The notes: generated by a model from the letters alone, not told the origin. Shown: positions 10,885 to 24,490, counted from the stretch's first letter. The stretch is DNA of 64,000 nt from Sarcophilus harrisii (GCF_902635505.1 NC_045427.1:517847665-517911664); one strand, 5' to 3'. Numbers and translations are program-made.

Positions 10885-11867
10885 ACATACTCATTTTAAA
10901 ATGTTTATTTAAAACAGAAATTAATATTACTTAAAACATTGTGATTTAGACTTTTTTTTCCATTCTCTCACAAAACTGGATCATATTGCAGTTAGGGTAT
11001 TGAAATACTCTGGCTTATACTCGGCACCCTTTATTTTTGACAATTGCCTTTTAAAAAAATACAGCTAAATGCATGTATTATATGTACCATTACTAGTGAA
11101 AATCCTATGATTGCAGTGAACCCCAAGTACTGGGGAACAAGATTATTTATTCAATTGACAGGATTGGGGTTATTCTGCAGCTTAAAATAAGAGTGCATGC
11201 TGCCACCTAGATAAATTCTGTAGCTTTAGTTAAAGGCTAATGGTAGACTACTAGGATTAACTGTTTGGAAATGACCAAAAATTTTTTTTTTGACTTGGCA
11301 TAAAGAAAATACAGTTAAGGTAAAAGGATTTTTAAAAATCTCAACAATTTTTAAAAAGAAAACAAAGGACAATTAGGTTTTGAAAGATGACAATGATTAT
11401 AGGTTTAAAAAAAATAAAGAAGAAAGAAAAAGTTTTTTTATTAGGAAAAAAGTATAGGAGACAAATTCCTCTCAAGAATAATCAAGGATCCACAAGTTAT
11501 TCTCCCTCAACCCACCTACCTATGAAGTTTAAAAAATAGAAGCTTCTTAAGTCTGAAGCATATAAAGGCATAGTATTAAATGGAGAAATGATTTCTCTTG
11601 TTGGATGTTTTTCTTTTGGTTGGCTAAAACAAGTTGAGTGCATACAAACTTAAATACAGAATTACAATTATAGTTTTGACAAATAAATTAAGATCCCTTA
11701 ATAGTAAATAACAAAGAATATCGTTCCAGTTTCTCACACTACTTAGTTTTCATTTGACTGCTAGAAAAAAAAAAGTTATATCTCCTCCAGTCACTGAGAA
11801 AATCGTTGTAATTTCCAAATGAGTATCAAGAATGATAGAATTTGCAGATATCAATGATCTATGATTC
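10885..11867 (-). other. Probable 3' UTR of the minus-strand gene
   Basis: Inferred from position after the stop codon at 11868-11870. A minus-strand AATAAA (TTTATT at 10904-10909) gives a plausible polyadenylation site near 10885, and a second one lies at about 11031. The region is AT-rich and free of the SINEs common elsewhere, which fits exonic UTR but does not prove it. Confidence 0.45.
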
Positions 11868-11966
11868 TCAGATTAAGTCATTCTCAGTTTTGGCAGCTTG
11901 CTCTTCAAATTTTATTTTATTTTCTGCTGTAATTCCTAGGACTGTCTCAATATCATTAACGAATCT
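11868..11966 (-). CDS. Last coding exon of an unidentified minus-strand gene
   Basis: After the acceptor 'tcattacag' the exon reads 32 codons from 'RFVNDIETVLGITAENK' to 'AAKTENDLI' and a TGA stop. It starts in phase 0, which is exactly what the donor of exon 14347-14585 supplies, so the two pieces join as '...GETNFK' + 'RFVNDIE...'. The C-terminus is charged and helical, with a Lys/Glu-rich end. The protein family is not recognised, and function and location cannot be stated. Confidence that it is an exon rests on the splice site, the phase match and the in-frame stop followed by a UTR-like region. Confidence 0.68.
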   Translation of the reverse strand, partial: RFVNDIETVLGITAENKIKFEEQAAKTENDLI

Positions 11967-12498
11967 CTGTAATGAATATGAAAACAATATCTATTAGTCT
12001 TTTACAAAATGGTCATACAACCTTCTTGGCAATCATATGCAGTCTTATGAATTACAAGTATGGCTTATAGGCAGATGAAGGCTTGTAAAGTCATTGCTTA
12101 CTTTTCAGAAAAGAGCTCCAATAATTTGTTTTAAACATAGTTTTTACTTTGCAGGTAGATTTATCCTCCATTATATATAGGAATAGACACTATATTTGAG
12201 TCAGCATGGAGAAGGTAGAGCACCTGGTTCAGTGTAAGAGTCAAGAAATCTGGCTTCTGGTCCTGAATCACCACTAACTAGATGACAATATTAGGCAAAT
12301 TACTTAATCTCACAGTACTTTACTTTGCTTGTCAGGAAACTGAAAAGAAAAGCTACTCTGACATATTCTGTTGGATAAATGAAGGAGTAGATGGCAAATG
12401 CTTTTACACAAAAGTGTTACAGAAATCAAATTCTTATCATATACAGATAATAATTTTGATGTGATTATTATTTTTATTTATTTATTTATTATTTTATA

Positions 12499-12760
12499 GA
12501 GGCATTGAGATAGCACAATTGTTAGAGTAATTGGTCTTGTAGTCAGGAAGATCTGAGATCCAATCCAGACGAAGACACTTAACTTGCTGTGAGATCCTGA
12601 ATATTGCCTCAGTTTCCACATCTGTTAAATGATGATAACATCTACTTCCCAGGGTTGTTGTGAGGATCAAATGAGATGATATTTGTAAACTGCATTACAA
12701 ACCTTAAAGGTATATATAAATACTAGCTATCATTATCATTATCATTTTTATAATTTGGGG
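12499..12760 (+). repeat. MIR/CORE-SINE, nearly full length
   Basis: It contains the head ('attgagatagcacaattgtt'), core ('cctcagtttccacatctgtt', 'cagggttgttgtgaggatca') and tail ('tactagctatcattatcatt') in order. Confidence 0.85.
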
Positions 12761-12764
12761 GCTT

Positions 12765-14625
<1,861 letters not shown>

Positions 14626-15123
14626 TCAACAAAAAGGATTTGTGTAATAAATATTTTTTATTAATCAACTTAGCAGAAGATAGCATTGGGTTCAGTTATT
14701 CCAAGCAAAAGGCTACCACTGAGCTAGGACAGTAGTATAAGCTCATATGTTTTTAATGTTTAAATTAGTTTAATAGAACTGTTGCTATTCACATGAGAAT
14801 AATTCATGCCCGACATAATTCTCTTGAATACAAAAACACTTGAACCTCAGCATTATTGAGACTTTTACCTCATCCTTGCTTCCACACAATAGAACTATGT
14901 GGTGGTCTACTTTCTCTTTTACACTCATAGGTTGCTATCTACCTGTGTTACAAGGGGAAATATTCCATTAATTTTACTACATTCACAACAAGTCCATACA
15001 CACACTCTATATACCCCAACCATAGGGACAGAATTAATCATAAAGTGACCTTTTAAGTCTTTTTCTACTTTAAGATTCTGATTCTATAATAATATATAAT
15101 AACTCATATTTATGAGATTCTTT

Positions 15124-15907
15124 TCTCACAGCAACTTTTTTTTAATAACTTTTTATTGACAGAACCCATGCCAGGGTAATTTTTTACAACATTATCCCTT
15201 GCACTCACTTCTGTTCCGATTTTTCCCCTCCTTCCCTCCACCCCCTGCGCCAGATGGCAAGCAGTCCTATACATGTTAAATAGGTCACAGTAGATCTTGG
15301 ATATAATATATGTGTACAGAACCGAACATTTCTCTTGTTGCTCAGGGAGAATTGGATTTAGAAAGTATAAATAACCCAGGAAGAAGAACAAAAATGCAAG
15401 CAGGTTACATTCATTTCCTATTGTTCTTTCTTTGGGTGTAGCTGCTTCTGTCCAATTGAAACTAAGTTAGATCTTCTCTTTGTCGAAGAAATCCACTTCC
15501 ATCAGAATATATTCTCATACAGTATCGTTTTTGAGTAATATAATGATCTCCTGGTTCTGCTCACTTCACTCAGCATCAGTTCATGTAAGTCACGCCAATC
15601 CTCTCTGTATTCATCCTGATGGTCATTTCTTACAGAACAATAATATTCCATAACATTCATATACCACAATTTACTCAACCATTTCCAAGTGATGGGCATC
15701 CACTCAGTTTCCAGTTTCTGGCCACTACAAACTGGGCTGCCACAAACATTTTGGCACATACAGGTCCCTTTCCCTTCTTTAGTATCTCTTTGGGGTATAA
15801 GCCCAGTAGAAACACTGCTGGATCAAAGGGTATTCACAGTTTGATAACTTTTTGAGCATAATTCCAAATTGCTCTCCAGAATGGCTGGATGTCTCACAGC
15901 AACTTTT
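15124..15907 (-). mobile_element. L1 insertion, 752 bp, with 16-bp target-site duplication
   Basis: The element occupies 15140-15891 on the minus strand: T-run, 3' UTR ('taataactttttattgacag', 'ttttcccctccttccctcca') and the last part of ORF2 up to the 'FWRAIWNYAQKVIKL'-type block. The exact duplication 'tctcacagcaactttt' flanks it (15124-15139 and 15892-15907). The clean duplication and close agreement with the L1 at 63.6 kb mark it as one of the younger insertions. It is 5'-truncated and cannot move by itself. Confidence 0.95.
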
Positions 15908-16084
15908 AAGAAAGGTAGTGAAAGTACAATTTCTGGATTTTTTTTAGAAAGAATTGACTCTTATGTTACTATTCTACTGGTTGTATCACGGTGTCTTGAA
16001 TTGACTTCTCTGAAATCTAAGTTCCTTGAGTTAAGGCTTTTTGCTACTTCTTAGAGAAGGGAAAAGGTGGAAAGTACTGTAGAG

Positions 16085-16370
16085 GCCAACAAAGTCTAAC
16101 CTTAGCAGCAATAATCTCTTCAAGATTCCAGACAAATTTCTGTTTCAAGACTTTTGGAATTGGGAAATTCAAAGTAGTCTGTTTCATTTTTAGATAACTG
16201 ATTGATAGAAATGTTTACCCCCCTTTCCCTTTCATATAAGTAGAAATTTGCTTTTGGTTAACTTCTATAAACTGACCTTGCTTCTGCCCTGTGGGGTCAA
16301 GCAGAATAACTTTAATGTCTCTTCCACATGATCAGACTTAAAATATTTGGATTCAAAAGCTCAATTGTGT
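16085..16370 (-). mobile_element. CR1/L3-type LINE, 3' end
   Basis: The segment carries, in reverse, the well-known amniote CR1-type 3' end: 'agtctgtttcatttttagat', 'gaccttgcttctgccctgtg', 'gtcaagcagaataactttaa', 'tctcttccacatgatca'. Confidence 0.7.
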
Positions 16371-16589
16371 AAGAACAGGTTAAAGAGACAAGGAAAGAAA
16401 ATAATATCTGTGACAAATCTAGGGCAGGGAGAGGGTTAGCAGAGAAGACCTAATGGCTTAATGATACCTTTGATATGACAGCCAATTCAATATAAGGAAT
16501 ATTCAAGAAATGGCTATAAAACAAATCTAAATGTCATAAGAGAAGTTCAACCAATTGCTAAAGAAAAGTTCTAATCAGAGACTTTTGAT

Positions 16590-16775
16590 CTGTAGGTCTG
16601 CCCAAGTCAGCCCTTGCTTAATAAATTTCAATGGCTCCCTATCATCTACACATTGGTACCCCCATTAAGCTCCTTAAAAGGCAGGAACTGATTTAGTGCT
16701 TTTGGCTTTCTTTGTATTCCCAGTGCTTAGTACATGACCTATAATTACATTTCTTTGCAGGCTGAAGACACTTTA
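16590..16775 (+). mobile_element. L2 LINE, 3' end
   Basis: 'tcaatggctccctatcatct', then 'aggcaggaactgatttagtg', 'tttctttgtattcccagtgc' and 'ttagtacat' are L2 blocks with the middle deleted. Confidence 0.75.
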
Positions 16776-16779
16776 TAGG

Positions 16780-17380
16780 GTCACAGATGCAGGCCCAGAT
16801 TTGTGTAAGCCTTCTCATCATTTTCTGTCCTAGTAAAATTGTATTTAAGGAACCCCTAATGCCTTAACTTAATGTGTTTGCTTAGATTCCTAACCTCTGG
16901 ATCTACCCTCCTCCTAAACCTTTTCTAACTTGTTAGATTCCCCAATTAACTTTTCCTAGTCTCTGATAACTACAAACTCCTTGCAAACCTGCTGGCACTG
17001 CTATTGCTTGGTTCCCTAAGTTCTTCCCCACAGGCCTGTGCCCTTTTGTATTCCATGATATCAGAATGAGAGATTTAGAAAGGGGAAAATGGCTCACCCC
17101 CGGCACTGGCGCTGGCAGGCACTAGTTATATAAACTGCTGGGTTTTTTTAGGGAAAGTAAAAGTTTGAGAATTAGAGGGTTGAGGAATGGGAGGCAAGTC
17201 AAACCTGTATTCATGTATGTGCTCATAGTAGTGTTAGAGCTGCTATTATAGATAGGAAAAGAACTGGATTCGGTATTCCAAGTATATCTTGTTTGCATAT
17301 TTCTTGCTAGAAACACAAATAGAAAGCTAATGTAATTTGCTTGGGCATTAATACATTAAGGAGCTAGTGTGGTTGTCCAT
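16780..17380. other. No assigned feature
   Basis: Pyrimidine-rich words at 16870-17060 recall the L2 3' UTR but are too diverged to assign. Nothing exon-like was seen. Confidence 0.35.
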
Positions 17381-17385
17381 CCTTC

Positions 17386-17535
17386 CATCACCAAGAAGAC
17401 TGTGACATCAGGGAGGTGATTCCATGGCCTTTAAGTGAGTTGGATTTAAATGAGGGAGGGTTGTGAAAGGTCACCTGTCTCACTTTTCCTTCCAGAGCCT
17501 TCTGGGACCGTGACTAGATATAGATCAAAATTTAC
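17386..17535 (+). repeat. Marsupial SINE of the 'gtccttc...gaggac' type, copy 1
   Basis: The blocks 'tgacatcagggaggtgattc', 'gagttggatttaaatgaggg', 'agggttgtgaaaggtcacc' and 'ccttctgggaccgtgactag' recur in the copies at 17685, 40838 and 58490. Confidence 0.8.
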
Positions 17536-17684
17536 ATTCTTTTGGACAGGACAATGTATGATATGTCTTATCACAGACAGAGAGAAGGCAAGAAAAAGCA
17601 GAAAAGAGAAAGAAGGAGATGTGTTGCTCAACCAACCAGTTGTTGGGTCCCCAGTGAGGAAGCACCCACTACTACTGACAGAAG

Positions 17685-17930
17685 ATGTTTGTCCTTCTTT
17701 CTCAAAGAGGACATCAGGGAAATGATTCATGCAAGTGAATTGAGTCTAAGTGAGAGAGGGCTGTGCAAAGTCATCAACCTCACTTTCTCCTCCTCCTCCT
17801 CTTGCCATCTGGGTCCAGTGGTCCTTCCCTGAGGAAGGAGGCACTTTTTGGAAAAGCACTGAATACTCACATGACATCCTGGAGAGGAGCTCTGAGGTCC
17901 CTTTCAGCTCTAAAATGTTCAGATTTTATG
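17685..17930 (+). repeat. Same SINE family, copy 2
   Basis: 'tgtccttctttctcaaagag', 'gacatcagggaaatgattca', 'gagagagggctgtgcaaagt' and 'tctgggtccagtgg' are present, followed by a CORE-SINE-like tail. A (TCC)n run at about 17787-17800 lies inside it. Confidence 0.8.
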
Positions 17931-18528
17931 TCTAAAACAATATCTTTACTATATTACTAAGTCTAAGCAGAGCAAGAAGACCCTGGAAACACATGCACAT
18001 AGCAGGGATCAACTAAGGAATAGCTAATTTGTAGGAAGCAGCCATGGAAAGCTGCGTGAAGTCATTAACTGGATAAAAAAGGGGACAGAGGACCTTACCA
18101 TTTCATGGAATATCTTGATTAATCACTAGAGATCTTTGCTGAGCATTGCAGTGAAAGGGCTTCCCACTTGAGCAAGGAATCTCTAGCTTTCTTTCTACCC
18201 ATCTATCAGTTTTCCTTTCCTTCCCCCCCAACCCATCTTTCTAACCTTATTTCTCCCATTTCCCTACACATTCTTGACATTCCAATTAATGTTGATTAGA
18301 TGGTCTTCCCCAAGCATGCTGGCTTTTGGGCTTTCATGCTTTTTGCCATGCTGTCTCCTTTGCTTGAAATGATGGCCTGCTTCCTTCCATCACTCTGCCA
18401 CATCTGCCTTCTACCTCCTCACTCCCATCTTTTTCAGAATTCTCTGTATCCTTTAAGATTCCTTCTTCATGGAACTTTCCTTGAGTTTTATCAACCATAT
18501 AGGATCTCTTCTATGTATGAATCCTTGT

Positions 18529-19424
18529 AACAGTCTGTTTGGTTAAGTTATGATACATGAATGTAATGGAATATTATTGTATTATAAGAAATGATGAGCA
18601 GGCTGATTTCAGAAAAGCCTGGAAAGACTTACATGAACTGATACTAAGTGAGGTTAGAACAGAACTGTACACAGCAACAAGATTATGAGACTATCAACTG
18701 TGATAGAATTGGCTTTTTTCAACAATGAGGTGATTCAAGGCAATAGACTTGTGATGGAAAGTGCCATCAACTGACTAAAAACCATTACATTGAATTCCCA
18801 ATCCCTATATTTTTGCCCACCTGCATTTTGGATTTCCTTCACAGGCTAATTGTACAATATTTCAGAGTCTGATTCTTTTTGTACAGCAAAATAACAGTTT
18901 GGTCATGTATACTTATTGTGTATCTAATTTATATTTTAATATATTTAACATCTACTGGTCATCCTGCCATCTGGGAGAGGGGCTGGGGGGTAAGAGGGGA
19001 AAAAAATTGGAACAAGAGGTTTGGCAATTGTCAGTGCTGTAAAGTTACCCATACATATAACCTGTAAATAAAAGGCTATTAAATAAATAAAAAAAAAGAA
19101 AGTGCCATCAACATCCAGAGAGAAGATTATGAAAACTGAATCACAGCATAGTATTTTAACCTTTCTTGTTTTGTTTGTTTGCTTGTTTTTTTCCCTTTTG
19201 ATATGATTTTTCTTGTGTAGAATGATGTGGAAATATGTTTAGAAGAATTGTACATGTTTAAGCTATATTGGATTATTTGCTTTCCAGGGCAAGGAGGAGA
19301 GGAAGAGGGAGGAAGAAAAATTTGGAACATAAGATTTTGTAAGTGAATGTTGAAAACTACATTTGCATGCATTTTGAAAAATAAAAAAGCCATTATTCTT
19401 TAAAAAAAAAAACAACAATCTGTT
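18529..19424 (+). mobile_element. Older L1 3' end carrying a younger L1
   Basis: The element runs from the ORF2 end at about 18540 ('gaatgtaatggaatattatt') to the poly(A) at 19403-19413, excluding 18772-19112. The flanks 'aacagtctgtt' (18529-18539) and 'aacaatctgtt' (19414-19424) are an 11-bp target duplication with one mismatch, consistent with greater age than the L1 inside it. Confidence 0.85.
18757..19112 (+). mobile_element. Younger L1 3' end nested in an L1, 15-bp duplication
   Basis: A 326-bp insertion (18772-19097) holds only the 3' UTR ('ccattacattgaattcccaa' to 'cctgtaaataaaaggctatt') and a poly(A) tail. The exact direct repeat 'gaaagtgccatcaac' lies at 18757-18771 and 19098-19112. 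It differs in subfamily from its host L1, since the two 3' UTRs do not align. Confidence 0.95.
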
Positions 19425-20559
19425 CAAACCTTTCATGATATATAGTCTGTCTTGTATTAGGGTTACTTGTATACTTGTAACATTAGTGAATTAAAATAGT
19501 AGATTATAAACTGCTTTATTCATCCTTATGTCCATCGTAGTGCCTGGCATACAGCTGATGAATGAGTGAATCTGTGCATCACATCCTCAGCCCTCCTCTT
19601 CTCTTCCCCTATATACTTGTCAGGGTACCTATGAGAATGGGGCCATTGTGAAAGAAGGATGAGCAATGTATATCAAATATATAGGCTCTTATTCCTTTGA
19701 TGTCTTCAGAGAACAGCTGAGATGAGTAGAGAGAGATACTGTGCTGGAGTCTCTAGGAGTGTGCTGAGGTAAGATAAGGTTGCTATATTTGAAAATGGGC
19801 CTTTATTAGGTAATAGGAGCATAAGATCAATGGACTTGAGCACAGGAGAAAGACCAGTTAGGGTTGAGGGTGTGGCCCTTTGGCTTTGGGTATTTCCTTT
19901 TGTGCTCAAATTCTGGGGCACGTGAACATTCAAGGAAATGTCCATCAGCCTATCCCAGAGACCACAAATGCCACTGACATCAGGAAAGCCACGGGGAAAG
20001 CTAAAGTGAAATGCTTAGTGCTGCTTATTTGGACCATCCCAGCTGAGCTCATTCTCAGCTTCTCAGCTTTCCAGCTTTAGAGATGGATGCTGGCAGCAAT
20101 GTTGGCATTGGGCATATGCAACACGCATGTGTTTGCGTCTATGTGTACTCATGTGCTTGTGTAGATAGCTGTTACAACTAACCTTTTGGCAACAAATCAA
20201 TCATATTTTTAAAAACCAACGTATTCAAGGGCCACTTTGTGCAATACCATCTGTTTTTCTAAACAAAACTAAATGGTCTTTCAATAAATCAACACTTTGA
20301 TTAAAATACATAAAAGTAGAATTGCTTTCAATTGCAACAGCCTATTTCTTTAACTATACTTAAATATTTCATACTCACAATACTCCCAATCTATACCTCT
20401 TCTGAGTTTCAAATAATATAAAAATTGTTCCTTGTTTTTCCTGCAAAATTGAAGAATAAATATCTTATTTTTCTTAAAGGAAGCATAAAGAAAACATTCA
20501 ACTTAATATTACTCAAAGCATGAAAGAAATAACTGTTTATCAAATGGAGGAGGGAGAAA

Positions 20560-20560
<1 letters not shown>

Positions 20561-20608
<48 letters not shown>
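20561..20608. repeat. (TG)n microsatellite
   Basis: About 24 TG units, almost pure. Confidence 0.98.
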
Positions 20609-20610
<2 letters not shown>

Positions 20611-20689
20611 GCTCCAAAAAGCAGATCTAAGACCAATCAGCTGAATTTATAAAGAGGCATATTATAAACAACTTTCTAATAGTAACAAT

Positions 20690-20852
20690 AGAATGGATTG
20701 TCTCTTGATTATTACCTATCTCCCAGTGGTAATAATCTCCCTCTCCCTGGAAGAGACAAGCATCTAAAATTTTGAGCAAGGAATCTCTGAGTTAAGTGGC
20801 AGGTTAGATGAAACGACCTTTAAAGTCCTTTCCAGTTCTATGATTCTATGCT
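20690..20852 (+). repeat. CR1/SINE-type 3' tail
   Basis: 'ggttagatgaaacgaccttt' and 'aaagtcctttccagttctat' with 'gattctatg' are the usual tail of CR1-type and CORE-SINE repeats. The family is uncertain. Confidence 0.45.
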
Positions 20853-20861
20853 TCTAATTAC

Positions 20862-21580
20862 TCACACATTTAAATTACATACTGTCTTGCAAGTATTTAA
20901 TAAATGTCTGGAATTGAACTGCAACAAATCACTTCTAGTGAGAGCTTCATATTTCAAGATTTCTTCATTGACACACAGGTTACATCTTCCTTTATAATTG
21001 ATGAATGTTATCAGATTGGACTGTGAACTGACAAGATGTTTTAGAAGCATCACCTATAATCAAATACTACAAATGTTTTTATGTGGCCAAAATATTCCAT
21101 AATTGTTCTGTCTCAAAGAACTATGGACTATTGAATGAGTTCTTCAAGAAATTAGGCCAGAACTCTTTTTCTTATCATTAAGCTAAATATAGTAATAGAA
21201 GTAAATGGCTTATTTAAAGTTTTTTTTCAAGGTTTTATTTTCCATGTTAAAAAATGAGATAACATTTAAGCTCAGACAGAAGTCATGCAAAATAATAAAA
21301 CAAAGATCCAAATTCTTTCATCTAAAATTCCTTCCAAAGCACCCACTCACCCCTGTACTATTTCCCAGCTATCAGAGTCCCCTCCTATGGTATCTTCCCT
21401 TGTGTTGCAATTTCTTATGACCTTAGTTTTTCTATTCTCTTACCCTGAGCTCCTACTACATGAATATTTTTTTGTGTACCATTTTCTCTGGCAATATATG
21501 ATAATGTCTATAACTTATTGTCTTGTGTATGGGCTATTTGCATTTACACAAAAGACTCTTAGAACATGGTAACCCTAAAG
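20862..21580. other. No assigned feature
   Basis: Unique-looking AT-rich intron. Short frames on both strands lack splice context. Confidence 0.35.
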
Positions 21581-21585
21581 CTAAG

Positions 21586-21850
21586 GCTATGAGGCAGCTA
21601 GGTGATGTAGTAGGTAGAAAGCTGGACCTGGAGTCAAGAAGACCTTGTCATACAGATTTGATCTCAGATCTTTACTATCTGTATTACCTTGAGCAAATCA
21701 CTGAAATTTCTCTCTGCCTCAGTTTCCTCAAGTATAAAATGAGTAAAAACTACTCCAAGTGTTCTTCTGAGGATCAAATGAGAAAGTATTTGTAAAGTTC
21801 TTAGCACAGTGCCAGACACATAGTAGGTATCAAGTAAATGCTTGATGTTT
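21586..21850 (+). repeat. Marsupial tRNA-type SINE
   Basis: 'ggcagctaggtgatgtagta', 'ctggacctggagtcaagaag', 'cctcagtttcctcaagtata' and 'agcacagtgccagacacata' occur in order, ending 'aagtaaatgcttga'. Confidence 0.88.
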
Positions 21851-21999
21851 CCCCCTTCTAAGGAAATGAATCTCTTGTAGACAGTGAATCCAACCAATTC
21901 TGGATCCTAACAGACTTAGATCTAAATTATAGTTGCTTTAAAAAGCTTTTTATAAAACTATATGGTTTGTTTTACCTCTTTCCAATTAGAAAACAGACA

Positions 22000-22190
22000 G
22001 CTTCTAAAGATGTTTTAAGAATTTGTTTACCATGCTAACGGATTCAGGAAAAGAAGAGTACTATTTTAAATTATTACATTTAATCATAACAGAAACGAAT
22101 AATAAAACGAGAAAATGAACTTGTTCACTCTCTGGTGAGGGTATAATTTTATTCTCCTTTGTCTTCAGAGTGTTTTGAAATTTAAGCTCT
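22000..22190. repeat. Unassigned repeat, copy A
   Basis: This shares an ordered set of blocks with 25480-25670: 'tgctaacggattcaggaaaa' versus 'tgttaacagatccagggaaa', 'acatttaat' followed by 'acagaaa', 'ctcctttgtcttcagagt' versus 'ctcctttacactctgagt'. The family was not recognised; it may be a remnant of a transposon or of a terminal repeat. Confidence 0.4.
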
Positions 22191-22694
22191 ACTAAAACTC
22201 ATGGCTCTGCTAAAGAAGGTAGAAGCAAAGTCTTAGTCTGATTATTCTCCTAGATTTCAGGGCTGGAAATTAAGTATTCAGTGATGGACCAAGTCTGAAT
22301 TGAATTGAAATGATAACCTGCTTCTCCACTGTCACTCTTTCCACTGGAACCTCCACCTTGGCTTTCCTAAGACATTACTTGCTGCTCCTGTTCATGGTCA
22401 GTTTGCCAACTTTTCCTCAACCCCATCTTTTCTCTTTTTGTGGGACCTTGGAGATGCTCCAGGGCTAATTCCTACATGTTCTCACTGCCTCATATGGTCA
22501 GGAACCTTGAAGAGGCCACCATTACTCCTTCATCTCATCACTTTCTTCTGTCAATTCCACTGATACAAATCAATCTATCTTGTGGGCCAAATGGCCTCAC
22601 AGGAAGTACAGCCTAACAGGAACAGAGTCCTTCCAAAGAGTGTTCTTATTCTTAGTCCAGAATTGTGGAAAATGTAGTCCCTTTCCTCTCTTTT

Positions 22695-22953
22695 GTTGTT
22701 GTTAAATCATTTCCATTTTTCTGACTCTTTGTGACTCAATTTGGGATTTTTTTTTTTTGGCAAAGAGACTAGAGTTGCTTTCTATTTCCTTCTTTAGCTC
22801 ATTTTATAGATGAGAGAATTGAGGCAAACAGGGAGAAATGACTTGCCCAGGGTCACACAGCTAGTAAATGTCTGAAGCCAGATTTGAATTCAGGAAGACA
22901 AGTCTTCCTGACTCCAGGTCTGGCACTCCATCCACTGTGCCACCCGGTTGTCC
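22695..22953 (-). repeat. Marsupial tRNA-type SINE
   Basis: The reverse complement has the full order: tail 'tttctgactctttgtgactc', 'ggcaaagagactagagttgc', core 'cttgcccagggtcacacagc' and head 'ccactgtgccacccggttg'. Confidence 0.92.
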
Positions 22954-23194
22954 TTTTCTTCTCTTAGCCATGTCTGTTCTATCCTTGCTTCTGTAAAAAT
23001 AGAAAAGAATTTCATTTCCTGAAAATTATATTGTGTCCACATGATCAAGACAACATACACTATGAAGTTACATGTTGTACAGTTACAGATAAAACATTCT
23101 AAATAAATGGTACATGGTTTCCACATTAAAGCTACACTATACTAAACACATAGGCACATATAGGTACATTATCCATAGCATCATATGTTAAGAT

Positions 23195-23196
<2 letters not shown>

Positions 23197-23234
<38 letters not shown>
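23197..23234. repeat. (TA)n microsatellite
   Basis: About 19 TA units followed by a degenerate TA/TG stretch to about 23265. Confidence 0.97.
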
Positions 23235-23241
<7 letters not shown>

Positions 23242-23269
23242 TGTTTGTGGATATATATGTATATACAAA

Positions 23270-23790
23270 AATCTATCTATCCATCTTCAACAAATATCAA
23301 ACTGTTCTCATCACCTTATCTTGACTGATATCTATCACTTTAAGAATGTCAAATCATTGGTAATATAATCTTCAAATTTCTTTAGCCACCAGTTTTCACG
23401 TCTGACTCTCTATGGGTGGATCAATAACTTTAGCCCATCTTGGGAGAGTAGGCGATTCAGGATGTATGGTGATGTCTCCAGACCCCAATAAATCAGATGA
23501 CAGATAGTCTCTCTTCTCTTGGGGTTTCTATTCATGGAGCATTGGGCAGAAAAGGAAATGGTTTCTGTATTTGTCCTCCTTGCTTCTGCCTGGAAGCCAT
23601 TTTAGGTCTTGATGAATTTCTATAACCACCAAGAGTTCCCTTTTCATCCAAAACTCAACCTATATCTTACCTCAATAGAGTATCATCTAATACTAATTGT
23701 TGATCTGAAACATTTAACTTTTTTTGGAATCTGCATACTTGATTCTTTATTATTTCTCTTATTCAGCTCAAAGCTCCCTATATAAGTATT
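23270..23790. other. No assigned feature
   Basis: Intronic DNA without a recognised repeat or exon. Confidence 0.35.
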
Positions 23791-23799
23791 AGGTGGTTA

Positions 23800-24055
23800 A
23801 AATATACCATCTTTTCAGTTACCCAAATTTCTAATCTTGGTGTCATTTTCAATTCCTTACCTTTCATGATACTTGAACTACTGCAATAACCTAATTTATT
23901 ATCCTTGCACTTAATTCTGTACTTCTAATTCATCCCCTACACAACTGTCAAAGTAATTTTCCTAAACCAGTCTATCCCTTACTCAAAAACTCCAGTGGCT
24001 CCCTATCAACAAGGATTAAGTATTTCATCTTTATCTCATCCTTTTAAAATTTCTA
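23800..24055 (+). mobile_element. L2 LINE, internal ORF2/3' part
   Basis: 'ttgaactactgcaataacct', 'caactgtcaaagtaattttc', 'actccagtggctccctatca' follow L2 order. Confidence 0.8.
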
Positions 24056-24179
24056 TTTATGTATAAATTTTAGTACAGTAATACATGAATATCATTAGGA
24101 AATAGGCAAGTATGGGGTGTGTCTATTTTTTTTCAAAATGATGGGGATATGCATTCAAAAATTGGAGACTTCTGCTTTG

Positions 24180-24335
24180 TACCACTTCTGCTTCTTTTCC
24201 ACAACAGCTGGAACAACACTGGCAAATCATTCTCTAAAATCTTGTTTAAATGACATCTATAACATTCCCCAGTCTGCCAATCTAGTAACTCTGGCATTAA
24301 AGGAAATAAGCTTAGTTTGGATTCCTGCAGTGATA
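24180..24335 (-). mobile_element. CR1 LINE fragment
   Basis: The minus strand reads 'ccagagttactagattggca' and 'gactggggaatgttatagat', matching the CR1 reverse-transcriptase block just upstream of 'LDFSKAFD' that is seen at 3640 and 59430. Confidence 0.6.
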
Positions 24336-24347
24336 GTACAGGTAACT

Positions 24348-24490
24348 TTAAATCACCAAGCATTTATTAAATGACTATGATGTGCCACGCACTGTGCTTG
24401 GTGATGAGGATACAAAGATAAAAAGAAAACAGTCATATTCTCAAGGAGTTTACATGCTAGAGGGGGAGTTAATATAAACATTTAAAAACT
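24348..24490 (-). mobile_element. L2 LINE, 3' end
   Basis: 'aagcatttattaaatgacta', 'gtgccacgcactgtgcttgg', 'gaggatacaaagataaaaag' and 'ctcaaggagtttacatgcta' are the reverse complement of the L2 3' end. Confidence 0.8.

Larger units (their letters stand above)
18295..19572 (+). mobile_element. L2 LINE 3' region, split by nested L1s
   Basis: L2 blocks occupy 18295-18528 ('tccttcttcatggaacttt', 'ctctgccacatctgcc') and resume at 19425-19572 ('aaactgctttattcatcctt', 'tcgtagtgcctggcatacag'). The gap is filled by two L1 insertions, one inside the other. Confidence 0.75.

Noticed and set aside
16101-16197. Minus-strand open segment 'KQTTLNFPIPKVLKQKFVWN' considered as the missing exon between 27.8 kb and 14.5 kb
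   Set aside because: It lies inside a recognisable CR1-type 3' end, its donor is poor, and neither open frame gives the phase required by exon 14347-14585.
24208-24340. Plus-strand segment with strong acceptor ('cttcttttccacaacag') and donor ('CAG|gtaact') and an open frame, looking like an exon
   Set aside because: The same DNA on the minus strand matches the CR1 reverse-transcriptase region and is sandwiched between L2 pieces, so it is a LINE remnant.
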